Below, in pieces: positions 1 to 10,059 of a stretch of DNA of 64,000 nt. Location: the NCBI GenBank assembly GCA_944393245.1, contig CALXZM010000002.1, positions 156,073 to 220,072 on the forward strand. Reading direction: 5' to 3'. The number at the start of each line of letters is the position of its first letter. The stretch's first letter is position 1. The notes beneath the pieces are model-generated. The model saw only the letters and a list, made by a program, of their open reading frames with translations. It was not told the DNA's origin and ran no database searches. Origin of the DNA: an uncultured Alphaproteobacteria bacterium (lineage in GTDB: Bacteria > Pseudomonadota > Alphaproteobacteria > Rs-D84). Made by a program: the position numbers and the translations under genes.

Positions 1-3000
1 ATCAACCAGAACCTTGGTCGTTTGTTGGAACGACGCATTCGATATGAACGAACGACTGGTCAATGATGCACGGGTCAACCCAACCAGAACCTGTGACGCT
101 TCGGCTGGTTTGCCGCCATCATGTACGACACGTGCGTTTTCTTCTTCGAAATCAACACGGTCCACAACCTGGCCCATCAAGAACCCTGAATCCCCAGGAT
201 TTGTGATTTCAACACGACGGGTCATTTCACGTATCAAAATTTCAATGTGTTTATCATTGATTGACACGCCCTGTAAACGATAAACCTGTTGAATTTGTTC
301 AACCATAAATGTTGCCAATGCCTTTTGCCCCAGAATACGTAAAATATCCTGTGGAACGGGATCACCGTCAACCAATTTATCGGCCTTTTTAACAATATCG
401 CCACTGCGCACCAACAGATTTGTTCCCTTTGGCACGGCGTATTCAACAGGGGCCGTTCCATCATCTGGCATAATGCGAACGATGATTTTTGATTTCGCAT
501 CTTCCAATTCAATGGTACCGTCAACTTCGGCCAATAATGCCGGGTTTGCAGGACGACGAACTTCTAATAATTCGTTAACGCGTGGCAAACCACCAGTAAT
601 ATCGCCCGTACGCTTGGTCTGAACAGGAATACGCGCCAAAACGTCACCCGCCGACACTGTCGCACCATTTGCAACGTTCAAAATCGAATACATTGGCAAC
701 AGATATTCGGCAATCTTTTTGCCACCCAGGGATATAACCTGGCCCTGGTCATCAACCAATGTAATTGCCGGATTCAATGCTTTTTTGGTATTCGCTTTCC
801 AGTTAATAACCTTGCGCGATGTGATACCAGTGGTGGAATCAACCTCTTCCTGATATGAAACGTTTTCAATTAAATCCTGGAACTGAACAATACCGTCCTT
901 TTCGGCAATGATTGTATTGGAATAAGGATCCCATTCTGCAACCTTTGCCCCCTTGTCAACGGTATCACCGTCGTTCACAATCATCATTGTGGCGTATGGC
1001 AATTTTGTTGCGAACAGTTTTTCACCCTTGTCATCAACCACGGCCAATTCACCGTTACGCGACAACACAACCACACGGCCCGCTGAATTTTTAATTGTTT
1101 CAACGTTGGATAACTTTATTTTACCAGCAACAGGTACCTCTATATAATGACTTTCTGCGCCACCTGATGCGACACCACCGATGTGGAACGTACGCAAAGT
1201 TAACTGAGTACCAGGTTCGCCAATGGACTGACCGGCAATAACACCAACCGCTTCGCCAACGTGCACCAATGCCTGGCGTGACAAATCCATACCATAACAT
1301 TTCGCACACAGACCGTCACTGTGACATGTCAAAACACTGCGCACATCAACAGATGGCAATCCTGATTCATTAATTTTGCGGGCGGCGGCCTTGGTCACCA
1401 ATTCACCTGCTGGGACAATGACCTCTTTGGTAATTGGGTGCACGATATCATGCGCAGCCGTACGGCCCAAAACAACATCGCCCAATGGTACGGACAATGT
1501 ACTGCCCTGGTACACAGGTTTTGCAGTAATATATTCATCTGTACCACAATCGTGTTCAGTAATAACAGTGTTCTGTGCCAATTCAACCAAACGACGTGTC
1601 AGGTAACCCGCGTCCGCAGTTTTCAATGCGGTGTCCGACATACCTTTGCGCGCACCGTGGGTGGACGTAAAGTATTCCGCCATGGTCAAACCTTCCTTAA
1701 AGTTTGAAATAATCGGAACTTCAATAATAGAACCGTCGGGCTTCTGCATCATACCACGCATACCAGCAACCTGTTGAATCTGACGCTTGGACCCACGGGC
1801 ACCAGACAACGCCATCATTAATACAGAATTCCAATGATCACCCGTTGTTTTACCCAGTGCAGCATATGCCAAATCACCGATTTTGTCGGTTGTACCCTGC
1901 CACAGGTCAATCAGTTTATTATGCTTTTCACCACTGGACAGCAAACCATTTTGATACTGCTGTTCAATTTCTTCGGCTGCTTTTTCAGTTTGTTCAATAA
2001 TTGTTTTCTTTTCTTCTGGAATAACAATGTCGTCATATCCAATTGAAATACCACTGCGGGCAGCCTGTTCAAAGCCTGTATCCTTTAACGCGTCGGCCAA
2101 CAGAATTGTTGCCTTGTCCCCACAACGTTCGTACGTCGTCGCTAACAATGCCTTGATTTCACCAACTGGCATGACCTTGTTCACCAAATCAAACGGCATA
2201 TTTTCAGATTTCGGCAGCAATTCGCCCAAAATCATACGGCCTGCGGTTGTTTTATAAACTTTGCCATTAATACGTGCGACAATTGGCGTATGCAATGTGA
2301 TGGATTTGTTTTCCAACGCCATTTTTACTTCGTCCATATTGGCAAAACGCGGTGATTTGTCGGTATGTTCGCCGTTTATCAGCGAAATATAGTACACGCC
2401 CAAAACCATGTCCTGGGACGGAACAATCATTGGTTCGCCATTGGCCGGCGACAGAATGTTGTTCGACGACAGCATTAATGTGCGGGCTTCTAATTGCGCC
2501 TCTAATGAAATTGGAACATGCACGGCCATCTGGTCACCGTCAAAGTCAGCATTGAATCCCTTGCAGACCAATGGGTGCAGACGGATGGCTTTGCCCTCTA
2601 TCAAAACAGGTTCAAATGCCAACATTGATAATCTGTGCAATGTCGGTTGACGGTTCAGCAATACTGGATGTTGATGAATAACCTGTTCCAGGATTTCCCA
2701 AACGACATCTTCGCCATTTTCAACCATTTTGCGTGCTGTTTTAATGGTGTTTGCATAATCGCCCGCCATCAAACGCGCATAAACAAACGGTTTGAACAAT
2801 TCCAACGCCATTGTTTTTGGCAAACCAACCTGGTGCAATTTTAATGACGGCCCAGATACAATAACAGAACGGCCGGAATAATCCACACGTTTGCCCAAAA
2901 TATTCATACGGAAACGTCCAGATTTCCCACGCAAAGAATCAGACAATGATTTCAGCGGACGACGATTTTGCGACATCATTGGACGTGCCTTGTGCCCATT

Positions 3001-3927
3001 GTCAAACAGGGAATCGACGGCCTCTTGCAACATGCGCTTTTCATTGCGGACAATGATTTCAGGCGCGTGCATTTCAATAAAACGCTTTAAACGGTTGTTA
3101 CGAATAATAACACGGCGATACAAATCATTCAGGTCAGATGCCGCAACATGGCCCGCATCCAACGTTACCAACGGACGCATATCTGGTGGAATAACAGGAA
3201 TTACATCCGGTAACATCCATGCTGGATCAGTTTTAGAATCCAAAAATGCTTCAACCAGTTTTAATTGCTTAATCAAACCTTTGCGCTTTGCATCGGATTT
3301 TGTTTCCGCCAATTCAGCGCGCAGACGTGTGCGTTCATCACCCATATCCAAATTGGCGATAATGCTGCGAACACCTTCGGCACCAATGCCGACACGAAAT
3401 GCGTCCGCACCGAATTCTTCCACAGCCTTTTGATATTCATCTTCGCTGATAACATCATATTGCTTTAAACTGGTTAAACCAGGTTCAATAACAATATATG
3501 CATCGTATGAAATAACCTGTTCTAATTTTTTCTGGGGCAGATTATTCAGCAACGTTGCGATTTTACCTTCACGTAAAAACCATGTATGCGCAACAGGCAT
3601 TGCCAATTTAATATGTCCCATACGTTCGCGACGCACAGATGATGAACCAACCTCTACCCCGCAACGTTCGCAAACCACACCGCGGAACTTAATTCTTTTA
3701 TATTTTCCGCATGCGCATTCGTAATCCTTGACCGGGCCAAAAATCTGCTGACAGAACAAACCCTCGGGCTCTGGCTTCATGGAATGATAATTTATGGTTT
3801 CAGGCTTTTTCACTTCGCCATGTGACCAAGACAGAATTTCTTCGGGTGACGCAATGGTGATGCGCAACGCGTCAAATTGTTCCTTGGTTTCAATTTGTCC
3901 AAATATCTTTTGCAACATATTTGTCAT
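1..3927 (-). CDS. rpoC: RNA polymerase subunit beta' (partial, C-terminus outside window)
   Basis: This is the largest catalytic subunit of RNA polymerase. The frame is open from the ATG at 3927 to the window edge, giving about 1309 residues. The family is usually near 1400, so only the C-terminal tail is missing. The protein starts MTNMLQKIFGQIETKEQFDA. It has the N-terminal zinc-binding cysteines (CACGKYKR...CERCG), the catalytic NADFDGD motif that holds the active-site magnesium, and the second zinc site near CHSDGLCAKCYG. It lies 66 bp after rpoB with a palindromic hairpin in the gap, and is the last visible gene of the tRNA-Trp-secE-nusG-rplKAJL-rpoBC operon. Nothing odd was seen in the readable part. 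Confidence 0.97.
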   Translation of the reverse strand, partial: MTNMLQKIFGQIETKEQFDALRITIASPEEILSWSHGEVKKPETINYHSMKPEPEGLFCQQIFGPVKDYECACGKYKRIKFRGVVCERCGVEVGSSSVRRERMGHIKLAMPVAHTWFLREGKIATLLNNLPQKKLEQVISYDAYIVIEPGLTSLKQYDVISEDEYQKAVEEFGADAFRVGIGAEGVRSIIANLDMGDERTRLRAELAETKSDAKRKGLIKQLKLVEAFLDSKTDPAWMLPDVIPVIPPDMRPLVTLDAGHVAASDLNDLYRRVIIRNNRLKRFIEMHAPEIIVRNEKRMLQEAVDSLFDNGHKARPMMSQNRRPLKSLSDSLRGKSGRFRMNILGKRVDYSGRSVIVSGPSLKLHQVGLPKTMALELFKPFVYARLMAGDYANTIKTARKMVENGEDVVWEILEQVIHQHPVLLNRQPTLHRLSMLAFEPVLIEGKAIRLHPLVCKGFNADFDGDQMAVHVPISLEAQLEARTLMLSSNNILSPANGEPMIVPSQDMVLGVYYISLINGEHTDKSPRFANMDEVKMALENKSITLHTPIVARINGKVYKTTAGRMILGELLPKSENMPFDLVNKVMPVGEIKALLATTYERCGDKATILLADALKDTGFEQAARSGISIGYDDIVIPEEKKTIIEQTEKAAEEIEQQYQNGLLSSGEKHNKLIDLWQGTTDKIGDLAYAALGKTTGDHWNSVLMMALSGARGSKRQIQQVAGMRGMMQKPDGSIIEVPIISNFKEGLTMAEYFTSTHGARKGMSDTALKTADAGYLTRRLVELAQNTVITEHDCGTDEYITAKPVYQGSTLSVPLGDVVLGRTAAHDIVHPITKEVIVPAGELVTKAAARKINESGLPSVDVRSVLTCHSDGLCAKCYGMDLSRQALVHVGEAVGVIAGQSIGEPGTQLTLRTFHIGGVASGGAESHYIEVPVAGKIKLSNVETIKNSAGRVVVLSRNGELAVVDDKGEKLFATKLPYATMMIVNDGDTVDKGAKVAEWDPYSNTIIAEKDGIVQFQDLIENVSYQEEVDSTTGITSRKVINWKANTKKALNPAITLVDDQGQVISLGGKKIAEYLLPMYSILNVANGATVSAGDVLARIPVQTKRTGDITGGLPRVNELLEVRRPANPALLAEVDGTIELEDAKSKIIVRIMPDDGTAPVEYAVPKGTNLLVRSGDIVKKADKLVDGDPVPQDILRILGQKALATFMVEQIQQVYRLQGVSINDKHIEILIREMTRRVEITNPGDSGFLMGQVVDRVDFEEENARVVHDGGKPAEASQVLVGLTRASLTSRSFISNASFQQTTKVLVD

Positions 3928-3957
3928 TATATTTTGCTCCTTTCAAAGGGTTCAATA

Positions 3958-3989
3958 CCGGTGTCGGTGACATGTCACCGAACACCGAC
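3958..3989. promoter_or_regulatory. Palindromic hairpin between rpoB and rpoC
   Basis: The gap contains a perfect 18-bp palindrome (TCGGTGACATGTCACCGA, 3964-3981), extended on both sides by CGGTG/CACCG. In the RNA this would be a strong stem with a small loop. No U-run follows it, so it is more likely an RNA-processing or stability element than a terminator. That reading is inferred. Confidence 0.5.
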
Positions 3990-3993
3990 ATTT

Positions 3994-6900
3994 TTAGTCT
4001 ATTTTCTTTGGTGTTAACGCCAATCCCAAACCACGCAGTTCGCGCATCAGCACATTAAATGCCTCTGGCGTGCCGGTCTGGAAATCGTTACTGCCGGATA
4101 TGATGGCTTCATACATTTTGGTACGGCCGACAATATCGTCCGATTTTACGGTCAACATTTCGCGCAACAGGTGGGCGGCACCATGTGCTTCCAGTGCCCA
4201 AACCTCCATTTCACCCAAACGCTGACCACCCATGTGGGCCTTGCCCGACAATGGCTGTTGTGTTACCAAAGAATAATTGCCAGTTGAACGTGCGTGAATC
4301 TTTTCATCAACCAAGTGATGCAGTTTCAGCATGTACATTACACCAACTGTTACAGGACGTGCAAACTTTTCACCAGTCATACCGTCATACAGGGTGAATT
4401 GACCCGTTTCCGGTAATTTGGCCAGTTTCAGCATGCGTCTGATGTCATCTGATGTGGCACCGTCAAATGTCGGCGTTGCCATCGGAACACCATCGCGCAA
4501 CAATGCGGCTTCGGCACGAACATCTGTATCGGTCATCTTTTCCAATTTTTCAGCCGTTTCTTTGCCATAGATTTTGCCCATAATCGTGCGCAAATCATCT
4601 GTCACGGCACGTTTTTGTTTGACCTCTTCCAGAACGGCACCAATTTGTTGGCCCAATGTACGCGCCGCCATCCCCAGGTGGGTTTCTAAAATCTGGCCCA
4701 GGTTCATACGCGACGGCACACCCAACGGATTTAACACCAGGTCAACTGGGGTGCCATCTTCCATATATGGCATGTCTTCGATTGGAACAACCTTGGACAC
4801 AATACCCTTGTTACCGTGACGCCCAGCCATTTTGTCACCCGGTTGCAGTTTCATTTTGTGTGCAATGTAAACCTTTACCGTTTTCAAAACACCGGCACCC
4901 AAAGAGTTTGTTTCTGTTGCCTTGGCAACTTCGGCATCGGCCTTGTCATTCAAAGCCTTTAACTTTGCCACGTGTTGTTCACGCAGTTCGTCAATTTTTG
5001 CCTGGGCATCTTTATCACTTACAACCAATTTCTTTACATCGGATGGTTTGATGCCCTCGAATACTTCCTGGGTTAATTTTTTGCCGATGAATGGTTTCAA
5101 ACTGCCGGTGCCTGCATCTATTACCAAACCTTCGGCGATTTGGAATATCTGATCGGCAAAGCCACGTTCCATGATGGACGTTTCCTCTTCACGGTCACGA
5201 TTTATCTTTTCTATCTTTTGCAGTTCAATCATCTGGGTGCGTTCGTCTTTCTTGACACCATGACGTGTCAAAACGTTCACACCGATAACTGTACCCTCTT
5301 CGTTCGGACCAACACGCAGTGATGTATCCTTTACATTTAATGCCTTTTCACCAAAGATGTTGCGTAACAATGCCTCTTCTGGGGTCAGCAATGTTTCAGA
5401 TTTCGGTGATACGCGACCAACCAAAATATCCCCCTGTTTCACGCGGGCACCAACATAAATGATTCCGGATTCGTCCAGATTCTTTAATGCCTCTTCGCTG
5501 ACATTCGGAATATCGCGGGTCAAACTTTCAGGCCCCAACTGAGTGTCACGAACCTTGAATTCTTTTTCAACAATTTTTACAGACGTAAATACGTCGTCGC
5601 GTGAAATGCGTTCGGAAATAACAATTGAATCTTCATAGTTATATCCACGCCACGGCACGAACGCAACCAGTACATTGCGTCCCAACGCCAATTCACCGTA
5701 ATTCATTGATGAACCGTCTGCAATAATGTCACCCGCAGAAACACGATCGCCAACCTTTACCAACGGTTTTTGATGTATCAGGGTTTCACTGTTGCTGCGT
5801 TCGAATTTTTCCAGGTTATAAATATCAACACCGGTCACAACATTGCGGCTGTTCATACATTTTACCACAATGCGGTTCGCATCAACAGATTCAACAACAC
5901 CACTGTGCTTGGCCGCAACACCGGTGCGGGAATCACGCGCAACTTCGCGTTCTATGCCGGTACCAACCAATGGGGCCTGGACACGCAGTAATGGAATTGC
6001 CTGGCGCTGCATGTTTGATCCCATCAATGCACGGTTCGCGTCGTCGTTTTCAACGAACGGTATCAATCCAGTTGCAATGGACACCACCTGGCGCGGTTCA
6101 ACGTCGATTAAATCAATTTCTTCCTTGGGCACCATGGTGAATTCACCATCAACGCGCGCGGTTACAACATCTTCGGCCAAAACACCATCAGACCCGGTCG
6201 GGGTATTACCCTGGGCAATTTTATGCCCCAATTCTTCGTCCGCAGTCAGATATACCATTTTGTTGGTGATTTTACTGTTTTCAACCACGTAATATGGTGT
6301 TTCAATAAAGCCATATGGATTAACACGTGCATATGTTGCCAAATGGTTAATCAGTCCGATATTGCCACCTTCGGGGGTGTTAATCGGGCACAAACGGCCA
6401 TAATGCGTCGGATGTACGTCGCGGACATCAATACCCGCACGATCACGATTCAAACCGCCCGGCCCCAATGCAGAAATACGACGCTTGTGTTCCAGTTCGG
6501 ACAGCGGATTATACGCATCCATAAACTGAGACAACTGGGACGTACCCAAAAATTCGTTTACCAGTGACATCAACGGTTTTACATTGATAACATCCTGGGG
6601 CTGCATATTGGCAATGTTTGGTGAAGACAAACTTTCACGAACCAGACGTTCAATACGAACCATGCCTGTGCGGAAATTCTGTTCCAGCAATTCGCCAACC
6701 GTGCGAACACGACGATTTGACAGATTATCAATATCATCAACCGTATCTTTGTGATCAATAATATTAGTCAACGTCTTTAATACGGCCAAGAAATCTGATT
6801 TAGTCAACAAACGTTCATCTTCGGGCTTTTTACCAGAATCTATTTTTAAACGCTTGTTCATCTTGAAACGGCCAACCGCCGATAAATCATAATATGCCGC

Positions 6901-8133
6901 GTCAAAGCCCTGACGCATGAACAGATTAATGGCTGCTTCCAGTGTTGGACGTTCACCCGGACGAATGATATTGTATATTTCAATCAAGGCTTCTTCGCGG
7001 TTAACGGTCTTGTCCGCAATCAACGTATTGCGCATGTGGGCCGTAACTGTTGTATTATCAATGGCAATTAATGAAATTTCATGCACATTCATTTTTTCTA
7101 AATCAGCCATCACATCTGGTGTGATTTCTGTGCCTGCGCGCCATACAACATTGCCCGCACCGTCCAAAATCGGGTCAAACAAATATTCCCCAATCAGTGA
7201 ATCTGGCATAATGCCAAATTCATTGGATGCGTCCATAACACGTTTCAGGCGTTTTGCATTCATACGGTCGCCCTTGGACGCCAATGGCTTTTTATCACGC
7301 GGATTAATCAAATCATAATTCAGGCGGTATTTATCCAAACCCGCAAATGCAGATGTTTGGCCAACCCACATATTGCCATCAAATTTCAACGGAATACGAT
7401 TATAGAATACCCCCAGAATTTCAGTATCGTCCATGCCACGGATTGTTGGTTTGCGCGGATCCGCAACCCATTTCTTTTCATCTTCTGCGGATGGCAAACA
7501 GCGCAACAGCACAGTCGCCGGAATTTTACGACGACGGTCGATACGAACATAAATAACACCCTTGGATTCTTCGAAATCAATCCATGAACCATGTTCTGGG
7601 ATAATACGCGCAGTATAAGTAATAGGATTGCCAGCAATTTTTGCTTCCTTGGTGGTGGCGAACACAACACCCTGGGCACGATGCATTTGGGAAACAATGA
7701 CACGTTCCACACCGGCGGCAATAAAACTGCCACGTTCGGTCATTAACGGAACGTCGCCCATGAATATTTCCTGTTCCTTTATATCACGCAATGTTTTTTT
7801 GCCGTCTTCGGCAACGTCCCATAAAATCAATCTCAGCTTCAGCTTTAATTTACTGGAATACGTCAGATTGCGCAACATGCATTCTTTTACATTATATACA
7901 GGCTTGTCCAAAGTATATTCGACGAATTCCAAATCAGCGATTCCAGCGTAATCCTTGATTGGGAACATTGACGCAAAAACATTTTGCAGACCGATATTTT
8001 TTCTGCTTTGCGGGTCTACATCTGCCTGCAAGAAATCTTTGTAAGAATTATATTGAATCTCGACTAAATCAGGAAGCGGAGTTTGCAAAAAACTTTTTCC
8101 AAAAGATTTTCTGAATTTCTGGATAACTGCCAT
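3994..8133 (-). CDS. rpoB: RNA polymerase subunit beta
   Basis: Beta subunit of RNA polymerase, about 1379 residues, full length for an alphaproteobacterium. I chose the ATG at 8133 (MAVIQKFRKSFGKSF) because AAAGGA lies about 9 nt upstream. An in-frame ATG at 8175 would add 14 atypical residues (MFRLQNAKNKGLIP) and lacks such a site. Hallmarks are the rifampicin-pocket segment (SQLSQFMDAYNPLSELEHKRR, then ALGPGGLNRDRAG), the GRHGNKG segment, and the C-terminal HLVDEKIHARSTG clamp region. In the rifampicin cluster the residue after MDAYNP is Leu, as in most bacteria, so no resistance change is obvious. It is followed by rpoC and preceded by a strong hairpin after rplL. Confidence 0.97.
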   Translation of the reverse strand: MAVIQKFRKSFGKSFLQTPLPDLVEIQYNSYKDFLQADVDPQSRKNIGLQNVFASMFPIKDYAGIADLEFVEYTLDKPVYNVKECMLRNLTYSSKLKLKLRLILWDVAEDGKKTLRDIKEQEIFMGDVPLMTERGSFIAAGVERVIVSQMHRAQGVVFATTKEAKIAGNPITYTARIIPEHGSWIDFEESKGVIYVRIDRRRKIPATVLLRCLPSAEDEKKWVADPRKPTIRGMDDTEILGVFYNRIPLKFDGNMWVGQTSAFAGLDKYRLNYDLINPRDKKPLASKGDRMNAKRLKRVMDASNEFGIMPDSLIGEYLFDPILDGAGNVVWRAGTEITPDVMADLEKMNVHEISLIAIDNTTVTAHMRNTLIADKTVNREEALIEIYNIIRPGERPTLEAAINLFMRQGFDAAYYDLSAVGRFKMNKRLKIDSGKKPEDERLLTKSDFLAVLKTLTNIIDHKDTVDDIDNLSNRRVRTVGELLEQNFRTGMVRIERLVRESLSSPNIANMQPQDVINVKPLMSLVNEFLGTSQLSQFMDAYNPLSELEHKRRISALGPGGLNRDRAGIDVRDVHPTHYGRLCPINTPEGGNIGLINHLATYARVNPYGFIETPYYVVENSKITNKMVYLTADEELGHKIAQGNTPTGSDGVLAEDVVTARVDGEFTMVPKEEIDLIDVEPRQVVSIATGLIPFVENDDANRALMGSNMQRQAIPLLRVQAPLVGTGIEREVARDSRTGVAAKHSGVVESVDANRIVVKCMNSRNVVTGVDIYNLEKFERSNSETLIHQKPLVKVGDRVSAGDIIADGSSMNYGELALGRNVLVAFVPWRGYNYEDSIVISERISRDDVFTSVKIVEKEFKVRDTQLGPESLTRDIPNVSEEALKNLDESGIIYVGARVKQGDILVGRVSPKSETLLTPEEALLRNIFGEKALNVKDTSLRVGPNEEGTVIGVNVLTRHGVKKDERTQMIELQKIEKINRDREEETSIMERGFADQIFQIAEGLVIDAGTGSLKPFIGKKLTQEVFEGIKPSDVKKLVVSDKDAQAKIDELREQHVAKLKALNDKADAEVAKATETNSLGAGVLKTVKVYIAHKMKLQPGDKMAGRHGNKGIVSKVVPIEDMPYMEDGTPVDLVLNPLGVPSRMNLGQILETHLGMAARTLGQQIGAVLEEVKQKRAVTDDLRTIMGKIYGKETAEKLEKMTDTDVRAEAALLRDGVPMATPTFDGATSDDIRRMLKLAKLPETGQFTLYDGMTGEKFARPVTVGVMYMLKLHHLVDEKIHARSTGNYSLVTQQPLSGKAHMGGQRLGEMEVWALEAHGAAHLLREMLTVKSDDIVGRTKMYEAIISGSNDFQTGTPEAFNVLMRELRGLGLALTPKKID

Positions 8134-8199
8134 TGGTATCAATCCTTTATTTTTTGCGTTTTGCAAACGAAACAATTTTATATATTTTTACGCCTTTGT

Positions 8200-8228
8200 G
8201 CCCACCTGGGAAAAAATCCCAGGTGGGC
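8200..8228 (-). promoter_or_regulatory. rplL-rpoB intergenic attenuator or processing hairpin
   Basis: A perfect 12-bp stem (GCCCACCTGGGA / TCCCAGGTGGGC) with a 5-nt A/T loop lies between rplL and rpoB. On the transcript strand no immediate U-run follows. In other bacteria this position holds a partial attenuator or RNase III site that lowers rpoBC expression relative to the ribosomal proteins. That role is inferred from position. Confidence 0.65.
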
Positions 8229-8236
8229 GGCGTTTG

Positions 8237-8252
8237 CGTGACATTTGTCACG
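8237..8252 (-). promoter_or_regulatory. Small second hairpin in the rplL-rpoB gap
   Basis: CGTGACA-tt-TGTCACG forms a 7-bp stem just upstream (in transcript order) of the larger attenuator hairpin. It may act with the larger stem. Its function is unknown. Confidence 0.35.
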
Positions 8253-8287
8253 ACTTTGTATTTTTGAACCATACGGTTCGGGATGAA

Positions 8288-8653
8288 TTATTTCAATTCA
8301 ACCTTGGCACCGGCCGCTTCTAATGTAGCCTTCATTTTTTCGGCTTCATCTTTGGCGACGCCTTCTTTTACAGCCTTTGGTGCAGATTCAACCAAGGCTT
8401 TTGCTTCGCCCAGGCCCAAACCTGTGATGTCTTTGACTGCCTTGATAACTGCCAATTTGTTTGCACCAACATCGGACAGAACAACGTCAAATTCCGATTT
8501 TTCTTCGGCGGCGGCAGCGGCCGGACCAGCTGCAACTGCAACTGCGGCGGCGGCACTAACGCCCCATGTTTCTTCCAATGCCTTGGACAGTTCGACTGCT
8601 TCCATAACAGTCAATTTTGACAATTCTTCAACTAATTTTTGAATGTCTGCCAT
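8288..8653 (-). CDS. rplL: 50S ribosomal protein L7/L12
   Basis: Stalk protein of the large ribosomal subunit that recruits translational GTPases. It has 121 residues, the usual length. It shows the N-terminal dimerisation helices ([19 protein letters not shown]), an Ala-rich hinge at about residues 34-50, and the C-terminal factor-binding domain (EKSEFDVVL...[18 protein letters not shown]). It follows rplJ by 43 bp, as expected, because L10 and L7/L12 form the stalk complex. Confidence 0.97.
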   Translation of the reverse strand: MADIQKLVEELSKLTVMEAVELSKALEETWGVSAAAAVAVAAGPAAAAAEEKSEFDVVLSDVGANKLAVIKAVKDITGLGLGEAKALVESAPKAVKEGVAKDEAEKMKATLEAAGAKVELK

Positions 8654-8696
8654 TTTTTGCTCCTATATAATCAGAACATTGATGTTCTGGTTTGTT

Positions 8697-9173
8697 TTAA
8701 TTCTTTTTTCCATACTCTGCGGAAACGCGGGCCAGGCGCGACGCCGGTTCGACCAGAATGCGCGCAATTTTGCCACGGATTTCCAACAGGGACGGCAGTT
8801 TGGATAATTGCAAAATATCGTCTTTGCTTAAAACACCCGCATCCATTTTACCGCCAACAATTGTCAAATTCGGATGTTCATCTGCGAATTTGGCCAATAC
8901 CTTGGTCACAGCCAGTCCATCTGTTGCAACCGCAACAGCCGTTGGACGTGCCATCATGTCAGATACAGGTTCGAAATCGGTATCTTTTAATGCCAATTTC
9001 ATCAAACGGTTTTTGACAACTTTGAAAACAGAAACCAATGGGCGCAGTTCATTGCGCAGGGCTTCAAATTCTTTTACAGTCAAACCATGGTTTTCAACAA
9101 CGAAAACACCGTTTGCTTCCTTCAAGGACGATTGCAACGCTGAAATCAAATCTGATTTTTCTTCGCGTCTCAT
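8697..9173 (-). CDS. rplJ: 50S ribosomal protein L10
   Basis: Base of the ribosomal stalk, anchoring L7/L12 dimers to 23S rRNA. It has 158 residues, slightly short of the usual 165-175. The N-terminal part (MRREEKSDLISALQSSLKEA, NGVFVVENHGLTVKEFEALR) and the central VVKNRLMKLAL segment are typical, and the C-terminal helix is present. An untranslated leader of about 208 nt precedes it and carries a candidate L10 autoregulatory structure. Confidence 0.96.
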   Translation of the reverse strand: MRREEKSDLISALQSSLKEANGVFVVENHGLTVKEFEALRNELRPLVSVFKVVKNRLMKLALKDTDFEPVSDMMARPTAVAVATDGLAVTKVLAKFADEHPNLTIVGGKMDAGVLSKDDILQLSKLPSLLEIRGKIARILVEPASRLARVSAEYGKKN

Positions 9174-9381
9174 ATCTTTACCCTTATCTGCAAGATTTCA
9201 GGTTTTACCCCAAAATCCCTGTTTTGTTAAACTTTCCATCCAACGTTGCCGTTGGGTGGGGCCTGATTCTGCCCCAAAGAATTTTTCTTTGTCTATGATG
9301 GCAATTAAGTCCAGAATGCTGGGCACCATCAGTCTTGGACAGAAATCTGTACGCGGTGGGGAAATTCCCCGCCGCGATTTA
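9174..9381 (-). promoter_or_regulatory. L10 (rplJ) leader, candidate autoregulatory RNA
   Basis: The gap between rplA and rplJ is unusually long for this packed operon and is rich in hairpins. These are a GC stem (GCGGTGGGGA / TTCCCCGCCGC, about 9353-9375), a stem closed by GTCCA/TGGAC (about 9310-9340) enclosing AAGACTGATGGTGCC, and GGGGC-8 nt-GCCCC at 9258-9275. A purine-rich AAGAC-type element in a closed stem just before rplJ is the layout of the L10 leader family, where L10(L12)4 binds and represses translation. The family match is from memory of the layout. A covariance-model scan would decide it. Confidence 0.6.
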
Positions 9382-10056
9382 TTATTTTATATCAACCTTT
9401 AATCCAGGACCCTGGGTTGTCGCAATTGCAGCACCCAAAATATATTGGCCCTTGACCGATGCAGGTTTAACTTTTTTCAACTGATCAACCAATGCATTTA
9501 CATTTTCGACCAATTTGTCCGTTGAAAATGACATTTTGCCAACACCGGCATGAACAATGCCATTCTTTTCAGCACGGTATTCAACCTGGCCCGCCTTGGC
9601 AGTGGTGACTGCGTCGGCAACATTGTTTGTAACCGTACCCAATTTTGGATTCGGCATCAAACCCTTTGGCCCCAGAATACGGGCAATCTTTGACATTTTT
9701 GGCATCATATCAGGTGTCGCAATAACACGGTCAAAATTAATTTCACCGGCCGCAACACGTTCAATCAAATCTTCACCGCCAACAATATCTGCCCCGGCTT
9801 TTTTGGCTTCGTCCGCACTGTTAACGGTAAACACTGCAACACGAACTGTTTTACCAGTACCATTTGGCAAAGATACCATGCCACGGATATTTTGGTCGGC
9901 CTTGGTCACATCAACACCCAAACGGATTGCGATTTCCAGGCTTTCATCAAACTTTTTAGACGCATATTCACGCAATGCTTCTATGGCATCGGCAACAGAA
10001 TAAACATTATCCTTGTTCAATTTTGCCCAAGTTTGCTGTCTTTTCGTAACTTTCAT
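9382..10056 (-). CDS. rplA: 50S ribosomal protein L1
   Basis: L1 stalk protein that binds 23S rRNA and helps release the E-site tRNA. It has 224 residues. Family motifs are GTGKTVRVAVF, the GPKGLMPNPKLGTVT segment and the C-terminal KGQYILGAAIATTQGPGLK. It starts 3 bp after the rplK stop, so the two are translationally linked. Many bacteria autoregulate rplKA through L1. I did not identify the L1 site here. Confidence 0.97.
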   Translation of the reverse strand: MKVTKRQQTWAKLNKDNVYSVADAIEALREYASKKFDESLEIAIRLGVDVTKADQNIRGMVSLPNGTGKTVRVAVFTVNSADEAKKAGADIVGGEDLIERVAAGEINFDRVIATPDMMPKMSKIARILGPKGLMPNPKLGTVTNNVADAVTTAKAGQVEYRAEKNGIVHAGVGKMSFSTDKLVENVNALVDQLKKVKPASVKGQYILGAAIATTQGPGLKVDIK

Positions 10057-10059
10057 GTC

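Noticed and set aside
8758..9402. Plus-strand frame of 214 codons
   Set aside because: It lies antisense to rplJ and its leader, which are certain, and its composition is that of an opposite-strand shadow.
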